64,000 nucleotides of DNA from Macrothele yani (lineage: Eukaryota; Arthropoda; Arachnida; Araneae; Macrothelidae): positions 43,666,905 through 43,730,904 of the forward strand of contig CM077010.1 in assembly GCA_039090855.1 (NCBI GenBank), read 5' to 3'. Positions 32,956 through 43,381 of this stretch are shown piece by piece. Position numbers and translations under genes: made by a program. The notes beneath the pieces are model-generated. The model was not told the DNA's origin. It did no database searches and saw only the letters and a list, made by a program, of their open reading frames with translations. Numbering within the stretch: the first letter of the stretch is position 1; each line of letters starts with the position of its first letter.

Positions 32956-34178
32956 CACTGAGTGGCCACTTTATTATGAGCACCTGGCAGTTTTAAGCAA
33001 ATGAGCTATGGCTGCACGCTGTTGTCGCCAGATGGCGAGCCTAGTATAAAAAGGGAAGGCTTAGTGTTTGCGACAGTAGTAGAGTGATTTTTGGGTGACG
33101 AGATGGGTAAAAAATGCAATTTGACGGACTTTCAACGTGGGATGATTGTGGAGCTCGGAGCCAAGGAGCGAGTATCACCGAAACCGCCGCATTCGTGAAA
33201 TGTTCCAGAGCAGTTGTTGTTAAAGTGTTTAAAGACTGGACTATCAGCCAAAAAACTGGGTCTCTACGTGCAACGTGTGGTCGTCATCGACTAGTGACTT
33301 CTCGGGCGGAACGGAGAGTGTCCAGACTGGTAACAGACAACAGAAGGGTAACAGTGAAGCAAATTACAAATCATCTTAATCAAGGATCCCCTCAAATGAT
33401 CTCTGCACGCACTGTTCGCCGTACACTGCATCGGATAGGATATGGCAGCCGAAGGCCTGTTCAAACACTTTTGCTGTCTGCAGTCAACAAGAGAAAACGT
33501 CTCTAGTTCACACAGGAGCACAAGGATTAGACAGTCGATAATTGGAAACAGATTATGTGGTCCGATGAATCACGTTTTCAGTTGCACCACGTCGATAGCC
33601 GAGTGAGAATTTGGCGGAAACAGCACGAAAGCATGGACCCCAAATGCATTGCTACAACCCTTCAAGCTGGTGGTGGCAACGTTATGGTTTGGGGAACGTT
33701 TTCCTGGCATGCTTCGGGCCCTTCAATTCGTGTTGATCAACGTCTGACTGGCACATCATATCTAAACATCGTTGCGGACCAAGTGCATCCTGTCATGTGG
33801 ATGGTTTATCCCAATGGCGATGGCTACTTTCAACAAGATAATGAATGCGTCCTGCCATAGGACTCATATTGTACAGTATTGGTTTCAGGAAAATGTCGGT
33901 GAGTTTACTTTGCTTAGGTGTCCCCCACAATCTCCAGATCTCAACCACATTGATAATTTGAGGGATGAAGTTGAACGAGCCATCAGACAGCTGGATCCGC
34001 AACCCTGCAGTCTCACACTCCTGGAAAGTGCTATTCATCAAGCATGGTCTCAGATTCCACCAACCACCTATGAACATCTCGTGGAGTCAATGCCACGAAG
34101 AAGCGACGCAGTATTAAAGGCAAAATGTAGCCCAATGAAGTACTGAGGGGGTGGTCATAATAAAGTGGCCACTTAGTG
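32956..34178 (+). mobile_element. Tc1-like element, family A copy 2
   Basis: TIRs CACTGAGTGGCCACTTTATT (left) and the reverse complement of CACTAAGTGGCCACTTTATT (right). 1223 bp, without the SINE found in copy 1. Confidence 0.92.
33103..34146 (+). pseudogene. Tc1-like transposase, family A copy 2
   Basis: The ATG at 33103 heads the same protein as the copy at 199-1348. There is a frameshift near 33150, then SQGASITETAAFVKCSRAVV, SARTVRRTLHRIGYGSRRPV and a TAG at about 33503. The first Asp is in MWSDESRFQLHHVDSRVRIW. A 3-bp insertion and frame change occur near 33840 (FQQDNE...), then SPDLNHIDNLRDEVERAIRQ, where the catalytic Glu is Asp. Ends at 34146. Several breaks, so inactive. The pair of copies would allow a consensus of the family to be judged. 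Confidence 0.88.
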
Positions 34179-34322
34179 CATACCCTCCAGGCTAACTCAC
34201 GACACGGGCCTTCTTTCATTGGCTACGCGCTGTTTACATCAAAAGTACGAGGAAGTCACAATAATGTGACTCGACTGTGTAGAAACAATAATTTCCAATG
34301 ATAATTAGCGCAGCAATCATAC

Positions 34323-34442
34323 ATCTCTGAATTGACTGTAATTTACTGCTTCACACATAATATCACTGAATTGACTGTAATTTACTTTTTCACACGTAAT
34401 ATCTCTGAATTGACTGTAATTTACTGTTTCACACGTAATATC
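34323..34442. repeat. 39-bp tandem repeat, 3 copies
   Basis: CTGAATTGACTGTAATTTAC at 34327, 34366 and 34405, each followed by TTCACACxTAATATC. Confidence 0.9.
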
Positions 34443-34806
34443 AATCGCATCAGAAAACTTGGAAATTCCATCACGCTGGAGTGGGAATCGAACCCGTACC
34501 TCCCGATTACCGATCGAGCATACTAAAGATTACACACCCAGAACGACAAAGTCTCATGTATCTGTGTGTTAAGAGCATCGGACTATTCTCCGACAGCTTT
34601 CTTAAGCAAAGCGAATTGTTCCGCCATCTAGCGGGTAGAATATGTCTTCCAAACTATATACCCACAATTCGCCTTAATCAAAAACGTGATTGGAAAATAG
34701 CCCGATGTTCTTAACATAAATGCATGTTCATACGGTAATCGGGAGATACAGGTTTCTTTTTTGTGCTCCACGGTAATGCAAATTTCAAGTTTTCTGATCT
34801 GATTGA
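34440..34806 (-). mobile_element. tRNA-like (SINE-type) sequence and inverted partial copy
   Basis: Minus strand near 34460-34530 has GGTACGGGTTCGATTCCCAC, a Pol III B box. The surrounding words AGAAAACTTGGAAATTCCAT and TACCTCCCGATTACCG recur in reverse orientation at about 34725-34800. Family not identified. Confidence 0.45.
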
Positions 34807-34808
34807 TA

Positions 34809-36137
34809 CGTAGTGGAATCAAAAAGGTCCGAGAGTAGGTACGTAGCACGCCAACAGATGGCAGTACGCGGATGCGCCAACAGCGGTACAGGGCAGTGAT
34901 CTTCATGAGTCATTGTGTTGAGTGACGTTGTTCTGTGAACGTCGAGAGCTACGCTACACGATATTTGGTGACCACGTACAGAACACAGCTGCGATTTCGG
35001 TATGGACTACAAACTAGAGCAGGGAGCGAACATCAAATTAAATTATGCGTTAAACTCGGCAAATCGGGAACGGAGACGCATGAAATGTTGCGGCAGGCTT
35101 ATGGCAATGAAGCAATGAGTCGTGCGAGGAGTTCTGAGTGGCACTCGAGCTTCAAGAGCGTTAGAACGGCAGTGGAAGAAGACGAGAGGTCAGGGCGACC
35201 GGCCACGAGCAAAACCCCCGAAAATGTGGACAAAATTAGGGAACTGGTGCATGAGGATAGTCGGAGAACCATTCAAGACATTGCTGCCATCGTCAGTGTG
35301 TGTCATGCGGAATAGTGCAAGAAATTCTGACGTCGGTTTTGGAAATGCATAGCATTGCTGCAAAGTTTGTGCAAAAGATTCTGAATCCGAACAGAAGGCA
35401 CTCCGAGTTGAACTCTGTCAAGATCTTCGTCACCAGGTGGTGAATGAACGAACCTTCCTGTCGCGGGTCACCACTGCGGACGAGACTTGTGTCTACGGTT
35501 ACGACCCGGAGACCAAACAACAGTCGTCGCAGTAGAAGATCCCGGCATCTCCCTGAAAGAAGAAGGCCCGACAGTGTGGGAACGCAGCCAATAGCATGCT
35601 CATCGTGTTCTTCGACATTCGTGGAGTTGTGCACCGTGAATTCGTCATCCAAGGCCAGACCGTCACCGCCTGTTTCTATTGCGATGTTCTGCGGCGTCTT
35701 AGGGAGAACATTCGCCGCAAACGACCTGAAATGTGGCGCAGGGACGATTTGCTGCTCCATTACGGCAATGCAGCAATTCACAGAGCGTTAGCAACACGTT
35801 AGTTTTGCAGCCGCTACAGCATGACCGCCCTTCCTCACTCGCCTTTCTCGCCGGATTTTTAGCCCCCTGCGGCTTTTTTTCTGTTCCCGAAGATGAAACT
35901 GAAACTCAAGTGTCGCGGTTTTGAAACCGTGGACGAGATCCAGCGCGAATCGCAGACGGTGCTTGACACGATTCGCGAACAGGACTTCCAGGGAGCGTTC
36001 CAACAGTGGCAAAAACGTTGGCAGCGGTGTATCGCTGCCCAAGGAGACTACTTTGAGGGAGATAATAGCCAGACGTAAGTAACGTAAGTACTTTGTTGTA
36101 TATCATCCTAGTCTCAGAACTTTTTGATCGAACCTCG
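34809..36137 (+). mobile_element. Mariner-like element (DD34D)
   Basis: Left end CGTAGTGGAATCAAAAAGGT after TA (34807-34808) and right end ...ACTTTTTGATCGAACCTCG before TA (36138-36139) are inverted repeats. 1329 bp, a typical mariner size. Confidence 0.9.
35002..36078 (+). pseudogene. Mariner transposase (SETMAR-type family)
   Basis: Starts MDYKLEQGANIK, then in the next frame VKLGKSGTETHEMLRQAYGN, SRARSSEWHSSFKSVRTAVE and DERSGRPATSKTPENVDKIR, the mariner HTH region. The first Asp region is TTADETCVYGYDPETKQQSS. Then MLIVFFDIRGVVHREFVIQG and DDLLLHYGNAAIHRALATR, where HDN has become YGN (second Asp lost). PPAAFFLFPKMK shows the third Asp lost as well (APCDFFLFPK is usual). It ends QGDYFEGDNSQT. 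At least four frameshifts or stops. The nearest relatives are the mariner families that also gave rise to SETMAR. Confidence 0.9.
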
Positions 36138-36238
36138 TATTACGTGTGAAACAGTATATTATGGTCGGTTCAGAGATGCCTGATTGCTGTGTTAATTACC
36201 CTGACGTATTTTAAACGTATTATGCGAATAACATTTCT

Positions 36239-36350
36239 TCCACACTATAATCATTTCCAAGCTTTCTCACATCAACTAGATGCTTTTTTCAATGAAGATA
36301 GACAGAAACTACAATACGTTTTTGTCTATCTTCCTTCATTATTCAGCACG
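36239..36350. repeat. Inverted repeat arm with hairpin
   Basis: ATCATTTCCAAGCTTT... through AAGATAGACAGAAACT is repeated in reverse orientation at about 37808-37872. Within it AATGAAGATAGACA and TGTCTATCTTCCTTCATT form a local hairpin. Confidence 0.7.
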
Positions 36351-36811
36351 ATTTAAAATCGAATTCCCATGTTGACTACCTTTCTAATAAGATCTCAAGA
36401 AATATAGGGGTTATTAGTAGTGCAGTGGCCAATTTAACCCCAAAATTAATGATTTTATTATACTACACTTTAATTCTATCTCATTTAATCTATTGTATAT
36501 CTGTTTGGGGATCGACTACTTTATACAATATGAAAAAACCTAAGTCGTTACAAAATAGATTCATAAGACTACTACAATTTAAACTATAAAATACTCAATT
36601 TTCAAATACAGTCTTTCAGGCTAGACTCAGTCCAAACTATTTTAATATACTAACTATTCAACAATTGCATATCTATAGTATAGGTAAACTAATGCTTTTG
36701 AGAATTAAAAATGGTTATTACCAAGATTTAATTACAGTAAGTACTCACAGTCATGATTATTCCACGAGACATAAAACAACATTAATCCCCCCATGTTTCC
36801 ACTAACAGAAC

Positions 36812-36973
36812 TGTGACGTACCTGCCAGCAGGACGCACACGACATAAAGGCAGATAGGAATCAGAATAAGCGTCTGCGTAGCTCAGTTGGTAGAGCGACT
36901 TCTTCCGGAATAAGCTGCCTCGGGTTCGAATCCCGGCGTAGACCAAAAATGACGGAGAAATTTACTTCGTTAT
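36812..36973 (+). repeat. 5' LTR of TRIM copy 2
   Basis: Starts TGTGACGTACC and ends CTTCGTTAT. Confidence 0.93.
36872..36943 (+). tRNA. tRNA-like sequence in TRIM LTR
   Basis: 72 nt: acceptor GTCTGCG/CGTAGAC (one G-U pair), D arm and T arm intact, A box TAGCTCAGTTGG, B box GGTTCGAATCC. The anticodon arm around TTCCGGAA is not a normal one. Followed by CCAAAAA. Confidence 0.7.
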
Positions 36974-36975
36974 AA

Positions 36976-36987
36976 TGGCGCCCGAAC
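36976..36987 (+). other. Primer binding site (tRNA-Lys type)
   Basis: TGGCGCCCGAAC, 2 nt after the 5' LTR. The same 12 nt occur in copy 1. Confidence 0.82.
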
Positions 36988-37224
36988 TATCCGGATGACC
37001 CGACCGTTCAAAATCTCGCATTGGTGTGATGTTATTTCCACACCGCGAGACAGGAAAAATCAGAGAATCCCTTCTCCAGCGCTTCGAAAAATAAAAATGT
37101 GTGATGTTGCATTCCACACAGCAGATTGACTGGGAGTTCTCAAGTGCACGCTCTACAGTGGATGGCTGCCTGCAGCGATTCATGGTCACGGCTGACCCGT
37201 GGGCCATGCCCCCGGCCCTCTTTC

Positions 37225-37240
37225 GGGGGGGAGGGGGAGA
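37225..37240 (+). other. Polypurine tract of TRIM copy 2
   Basis: GGGGGGGAGGGGGAGA directly before the 3' LTR. Confidence 0.85.
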
Positions 37241-37402
37241 TGTGATGTACCTGCCAGCAGGACGCACACGACATAAAGGCAGATAGGAATCAGAACAATC
37301 GTCTGCGTAGCTCAGTTGGTAGAGCGACTTGTTCCGGAATAAGCGGCCTCGGGTTCGAATCCCGGCGTAGACCAAAAATGACGGAGAAATTTACTTCGTT
37401 AT
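37241..37402 (+). repeat. 3' LTR of TRIM copy 2
   Basis: Starts TGTGATGTACC and ends CTTCGTTAT. Confidence 0.93.
37301..37372 (+). tRNA. tRNA-like sequence in TRIM LTR
   Basis: 72 nt, same structure as 36872-36943 with two substitutions in the anticodon/variable region. A and B boxes intact. Confidence 0.7.
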
Positions 37403-37874
37403 AGAACGATTTAGATCATTTGTTAATTATATTGGTCTTGCATTATGGAATACATTTCCTACTGATATAATATCACTTAATAATATTAATATATTTAAAG
37501 AAAAACTCAGGCATTTCTTACTGACCAAAAGCTCATAATGTACTATTACCTTTATTAATTGATAGCACCAACCCTAGCTGTGTTTGATATTATGTGGACT
37601 TGACTTGTTTATGTTTTTCTGCATTTTTTTTAATTTTCATGTAAAGTTTGATGCTGCGGGAGAACAGGGCACGTCAGGCCTATTAGGCCTTTTCCCTCCT
37701 CATTCCCTGTTGTTACAAAATATATATTATTTGTGTTATATATTTATGATTATGTAATACCATGTTTGTAACAACTAAAATGCAATAAATTAAAAATAAA
37801 ATAAATTTCAGTTTCTGTCTATCTTCCTTGAAAAAGCCATTTGGTTAATGTGCAAAAGCTTGGAAATGATTTTA

Positions 37875-38590
37875 GGAGAATTCAAATTCGTGCAGAAATA
37901 GTTCAAAGTAATCAAGGTAGCTGCCTCCAATGCACGATCTTAAAAACAAGAGTCACTCACAATACAAATGTAAATTCGTTGGCTGAATTTAAAGATTTTA
38001 TTGTATATACAAATATAAGAAATTTCAGGTTTCCCTAGAATCCATCCTCAGATACAGAAGAAGGAATAAGTTTAAATAGAGTGTTACGTGACAGAAAATA
38101 GATATCAGATATTAATATGACATAATGTCACGTGGAGATACAAAAACCGGCACTATAGCAGAAATCGAGATAAAGTGATTTCGTCCTCAGTGTGCCTCGT
38201 ATTAGGACATGTAAATGGTTTCCAGATTGTAGGTATAGATACTCGGACATTTTCATTACAGCATAAATGTCTCTCAGTAGCAATAACAAGTCTCTCAGGG
38301 AACAGCAATGAAGAGACAGTACTAGGTGTTAGGATGATGGAAGCATCATTCCAAATTAGATAGTGCAGGCCATCGCACACGAGTCGAGACAATGCAAAAT
38401 TTTAAGTCCATTCTTTACGGCGTATTTATGTTCATTCAGTCTTGCTTGCTAGTGTACGTCTTTTTAAATGATTGTTTATACATATATTAGTACGCCAATA
38501 AATCGGATTACTAGCTTACCATTTCCTACATAATTGGAGTATAGTTCCTGGTTATTAACAGTATCTCAAATTACTATCTTTTTTCCAAAA
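37875..38590. other. No recognisable gene
   Basis: AT-rich, no supported ORF. Confidence 0.45.
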
Positions 38591-38603
38591 ACTTATTGAA
38601 ATT

Positions 38604-38830
38604 TTTTTTTGATTGGAGGTTTAACGACCACCGTGAGCAACTCAATGGTCTATAAGCAGTCGCCCGTCCCTAATTCAGGGTCACTGGTTCCAGGGAAGGG
38701 AGAGAGCCATTGCCGTAAGACAAACACAACATCCATTCCTCACCGGGATTCGAACCAGGACCCCTTTCGGACGAATGATCAGAGGCCATTGCCTTAGACC
38801 ACTGCGCCACTATTGAAATCACCACTGCGG
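38604..38830 (-). mobile_element. SINE family 1, near full length
   Basis: Minus-strand head with GGTTCGAATCCCGG and TGGCGCAGTGGTCTAAG, body and A tail. CTTATTGAAATT at 38592-38603 recurs at 38831-38842 (12 bp). A further partial copy TATTGAAAT lies at 38811-38819, next to the head. Confidence 0.9.
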
Positions 38831-38844
38831 CTTATTGAAATTAC

Positions 38845-40790
38845 ATACGAAAGTGAGTGCCGTATATGAATCGCGTTTCGTAAATTTTTGCGTCATGAGA
38901 CGAACGGAAATTTAAGTAATGCATCTTTCAAAAGCATTTGAAACGAGGGTAAAGCCTAAATGATTTAAATGACTGGATTTTACTTTATATTTAGCATATG
39001 CGTTCTTCCGTTTGAGATTGCTTTTACATTGTTACCACTTATTCATATACAATTAAAACTACCTCCTAATTGAATACCTGTCTCGGTGTTAAATTTTATC
39101 CATCTAAGAGAGCGAGATTCAAATTGGCGTCATAGGCCTCCGCGTGTAATTATGCTGCGTTACGGACGTGGAAAATCCAGAACTGAAGTTTTCTCGCCCA
39201 CCGAGGTAAATTCAACGTGTTCTCAAAGAAGAGCTTCAGGTATTTCTTTTATCCTCTAAATCAGCGACTTGTTTGATGAAGAAACCCTTCATTTAGTTCA
39301 ATAATTGAAGTTTCTCATAAAAACCTTGACAGGTAATATGAATTAATATTCATGAAAACCTAGCGTGTAAAGCAATATTCCAGCAAAGTAGAATTAGACA
39401 AAGATCGCTATGCCCCGGACGAGATTGTTCAAGACTTTTCTTTGTTAAATAAATCAACACGAAGGGCCCTATTTCAGCCTTCGTCAAATATAGCACTCAG
39501 ATCCGGTACCTCATTAAAAGTCTTCTGGAGTTTTAATGAGGCATTTTCATTGTAAGGGTTGGTGCAATTAAGAAATGAAGTTCTTGCACGCAAAGGATGA
39601 TGATTTTTGTCGTGTAGCGCCTGGTAAGTATGATCATAAGCAGCCACCACAGGCATGGTTGAACATATTAGACCAAGATTAAAGCGCTTTTGTAAATAAT
39701 GCAGTTTCATGCGCATAGATTAAATAGTCTACTACGAAGAATAATTACATAAGCAATGGAAAAGTTTCTTAAGGTGCTCACACAAGCTGGTAAATGAAAT
39801 AAAAATGTCTGATATTATATTGGTTTACAGAAATTTTCATCATGGAGTTATAATCTTTAAAGTAATGAATAGAGCAACGTACTTAGATTAAAACTTTGGA
39901 CAAACAAGGTACAGATTCACTCACGGTGAAGCAGTAACGGAATCATGAACTTCTTAATAGTACAAAGAAGGTATCGTGATTTCTATTGTATAACCGCTGA
40001 CTATTTATTAAAGAAAATTTATACATTTAGGCTCTGAGGTTCATAATACACCGCTCTAAAGCAAAAACAAAATGTTTTGCTGCATTTTGATGCTTAAAAA
40101 TTCTGCCTCGAAACTGTCAGAAGAGGTAGTATATTTGGAAAATTATCAAAAACCCGTTAACAACAGAAAAATGTAACGTACGTGATTAAACTTGTATAAT
40201 GGAATACGTCTGCTCCTAATGCCTTCTCGTCATTCAGTACTTGCAGCGCCATTTGCTTTTATTCTGTGGACAAAATCGTAACTGAGCTCACCACTGTCAC
40301 ACCGTACGTAAAAACAAGGAGAAATACCGGAAAATAAAAAAGTTAGTGAGACAAACGATTTCGTCTGTGACAACACGCACGCGCTCGAACAACTGTCTCC
40401 GAAGTTTGTTCTGTTACGTAGGTGTTATGTCGTGTTTTATTTCAGTTTCTTCGCATTGCAGAGTAATTTCTTAAAATTGAATAAAATTGCAGCGTCATTT
40501 CATAAAAAGGAATCAACGTTATTTCATTTCATAAAAAGAAACAAGTGAAATTGTAAGAAACTAACTGCAGGTGTAGTTTTGATTCACTGTGATAGAAATT
40601 TAAAAATTGTTAGTTCTGTGGAATTTATTTTTTGTAGTATAAGATGGAAGAAGATAAAGCTGAAAGAAAACGTCGCTGAAATGGAGAACGACAACGGTGA
40701 TGGCATGCAAACCAATCTTTTAATTCTCAGCTTAAACGAAGGTAGAGCTAATCGCAGACGAAATAAAACGTTTGAAGAAACACAAGCCAG
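38845..40790. other. No recognisable gene; one unassigned ORF
   Basis: The minus-strand ORF 39474-39716 (80 codons, with LHYLQKRFNLGLICSTMPVV and AYDHTYQALHDKNHH) has protein-like composition but matches nothing I can name. It could be an exon or transposon fragment. The rest of the stretch shows nothing. Confidence 0.3.
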
Positions 40791-40795
40791 ACATA

Positions 40796-42219
40796 CACTG
40801 ACGGAAAAAAATCCCAACAACAATAAGGGTTTGTGTTAGATAAACGACAGTTGGTAGGCGGTGAGAGTACATCAGTAAGATGACGTCTATGCAAGTTTTG
40901 CGCTCGGCGCATACGTGTGGCGCTAGTAGCGCCCCTCGGAACATGCAAAGCAGGTTTGCTGTAAATACGCGCTGTAACGTTCGTGAGCGTTAGTTATCGT
41001 TAAGATTCGACGTAGGATGTTGATGTTAGTCAAGAATGCCTTTAAGAAGACGAAGAAGCCATTATCAACAGCTCACGGAGTTTGAACGAGGTCGTGTAAT
41101 AGGGCTACGAGAAGGTGGATTTTCGTTCCTCAATGTTGCAGAACGCCTTGGCAGGGATGTAGCCACTGTGCATGATTGTTGGCAGCGGTGGTCAAGGGAA
41201 GGTACTGCCTCAAGAAGACCGGGTTCCGGCCGGCCACGTGGCACTACTGAGAGGGAAGACCGCCGTGTACGGCATATGGCCGTGGCGCATCGTACCGCGT
41301 CTGCGGCGCAATTTGAGCTGCAGTTGCCACCACAGTGACACAACGATCTGTTACAAATCGGTTACTTGAAGGACAGCTCCGAGCCAGACGCCCTGTAGTG
41401 TGCATTCCACTTACTCCAAACCACTGCCGTTTGCGACGTCAGTGGTATCAAGCTAGAGCTCATTGGAGGACGGAGTGAGATCTGTTGTGTTTTCTGATGA
41501 AAGCCGGTTCTGCCTGGGTGAAAGTGATGGCCGTGTGTTGGTTAGAAGGAGGCCAGGTGAGCGCCTGCAACCAACCTGTCTGCGCCCGAGACACACTGGA
41601 CCTACACTTGGAGTTATGGTCTAGGGAGCAATTTCCTATGACAGCAGGAGCGCTCTCGTGGTTATCCCACGCACCCTGACGGCACAGTTGTACGTCGGTC
41701 TAGTGATTCAACCTGTTGTGCTGCCATTCATGAACAGTATTCCAGGGGGTGTTTTCCAACAGGATAACGCTCGCCCACATACCGCTGTTGTAACCTAACA
41801 GGCTCTACAGAGTGTCGACATGTTGCCGTGGCCTGCTAGATCACCAGATCTTTCACCAATCGAGCACGTATGGGACATCATTGGACGACAACTCCAGCGT
41901 CACCCCCAACCAGCATTAACCGTCCCTGTATTGACCGACCAAGTGCAACAGGCATGGAACTCCATCCCACAAACTGACATCCAGCACCTGTACGACACAA
42001 TGCATGAACGTTTGCGTGCTTGCATTCAACATTCTGGCGGTTACATCGGTTATTAATGTACCAGCATTTCACATTTAAAATGGCTCTTCTCGCGCTTACA
42101 ATAAACTGTGATCTTGAAACCTTAATCGATTAAATATGTTACCTATACAAATGTATTGCCGCCATTTCATTCCTCTACAACTATTTTTTCGTGGTGTTGG
42201 GATTTTTTTTCCGTCAGTG
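40796..42219 (+). mobile_element. Tc1-like element, family G
   Basis: TIRs CACTGACGGAAAAAAATCCC and its near-perfect reverse complement at the right end, TA at 40794-40795 and 42220-42221. 1424 bp. TIR and protein are related to family F. Confidence 0.92.
41036..42056 (+). pseudogene. Tc1-like transposase, family G (lightly damaged)
   Basis: ATG 41036: MPLRRRRSHYQQLTEFERGR, VIGLREGGFSFLNVAERLGR and DVATVHDCWQRWSREGTASR (first HTH), then the GRPRGTTEREDRRVR hook. After a frameshift near 41330, SVTNRLLEGQLRARRPVVCI (second HTH), then VVFSDESRFCLGESDGRVLV (first Asp), GGVFQQDNARPHTAVV (second Asp) and ARSPDLSPIEHVWDIIGRQL (Glu). The last ORF, 41820-42056, ends IQHSGGYIGY. All three acidic residues are present. 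The Asp-Glu gap is 32 residues, two shorter than in standard DD34E members. Breaks: about two frameshifts and isolated stops. Confidence 0.9.
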
Positions 42220-42249
42220 TATTACTGATGCTTTTGCGCATGTTCAGTT

Positions 42250-43260
42250 CAATTCAATTCATTTATTTTGCTGAGCTGAGAACTAGTGTTACATAAATAT
42301 TTATTAAAACACTGCACAGCAAGGAAAAGAAGCCGGGGGAAAAGGCCAGGCAGGCCTCACAAGGTCCCATGCTCTTTAGGCTGGTTTTACATTGAGATCG
42401 GTAGTTGTAGTTAAAAACCAAAGTTTCGTAGTAACAATTAAAAAAAGGGTAGTGATATATGAAAAGATAATAAACATTAACGTTACAAATAATTCCATTG
42501 AAAAAACAATTTACATCACGATATACAAGTCATAGTATTAGTCATAGTTTCGAACTATTAATTTGAGTAGCTGCAATTTTTTATGAAGTTTTTTAGTTTT
42601 CTTTTAAAAAGGTTACAATTATTTAAACGAGTTAGTTTCTTCGGTAATGAGTTCCAGTACTGTGGGCCAATGTAATTTATACTTTGCTTCATAGTCTCAG
42701 TTTTCGGATGAATAGGTCGAATATATGATTTAGTGCGTGTGTGTGTATCTGGGCTATAATTTGTATGATGTCGGCGTGTAAATTATTCTTAATGCGTTTG
42801 AACCTAATTTTCCCGATATTGAAGTAATATAATTGGTTAATCGTATCGTAAGAATGTATTTGTTTGCGAAAACTCTTGTGTTATTATATAGTGTTAGTTG
42901 TGTATTTCTATCAAATTTTAGATCTATTAATCTTATATATTTGTTCTGAAGAATTTGAAGTTTATTGAAATTATATTTAGTCGTCTGTCCCCACGATAAG
43001 ATAGCATAATTAATATGAGTCTAAAACATGGTATAGTATAAGTGAGTTAGTGTTTTATAGGTAAGGTTTGTGAATACCAAGCTGATAACTCCAATGTTTT
43101 CGGAGAGTTTGCAAAGAAGAGAGTACACATGTTGGTTCCATCTGAGGTCTCTACGTAAGGTAATCCCCAAATAAAGTAAAGCGTTAACCTCTTCTATATT
43201 TGTATCATTGATTGATAATGTGATAGAAGGAGGTTTAACGCCCACAGCAAGAATCTCCAG
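42250..43260 (-). mobile_element. Non-LTR LINE (Jockey/CR1-like), 3' end
   Basis: Minus-strand frames read INDTNIEEVNALLYLGITLR, DLRWNQHVYSLLCKLSENIG and VISLVFTNLTYKTLTHLYYT, then YAILSWGQTTKYNFNKLQIL. The 3' part (42250-42420) has AGGCCTGCCTGGCCTTTTCC, like the LINE at 36350-37800. 5'-truncated, stops present. Confidence 0.75.
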
Positions 43261-43381
43261 AACGACTACAAACTCGACGTAATGCAGCAGCTCTCTCAGA
43301 TGTACATGTATTTTACGTTTCGCGTTATAAAAATTTTAGTCACAACTTTTTTAGCCTTGCATTCCACGGGCTATGAGCTAG

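Larger units (their letters stand above)
36812..37402 (+). mobile_element. TRIM retrotransposon with tRNA-like LTRs, copy 2 (complete)
   Basis: LTRs 36812-36973 and 37241-37402, both 162 bp, with about 5 differences. Exact 5-bp target duplication AGAAC at 36807-36811 and 37403-37407. The primer binding site, purine tract and tRNA-like sequences are placed as in copy 1. The interior (36974-37240) is similar to that of copy 1 and holds no protein. The sense strand has no TTTT anywhere. It is inserted in a LINE, so it is younger than that LINE copy. Fewer LTR differences than copy 1 imply a more recent insertion. Confidence 0.95.
36350..37800 (+). mobile_element. Non-LTR LINE (Jockey/CR1-like), 3' end, split by a TRIM
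   Basis: The frame reads NSHVDYLSNKISRNIGVISS, LLYYTLILSHLIYCISVWGS and LQNRFIRLLQF, the segment after the polymerase domain in Jockey/CR1-type reverse transcriptases. It is interrupted at 36812-37402. The 3' part holds CAGGCCTATTAGGCCTTTTC and an A-rich tail; the copy at 42250-43260 has the same 3' layout. 5'-truncated, with stops. Confidence 0.75.
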
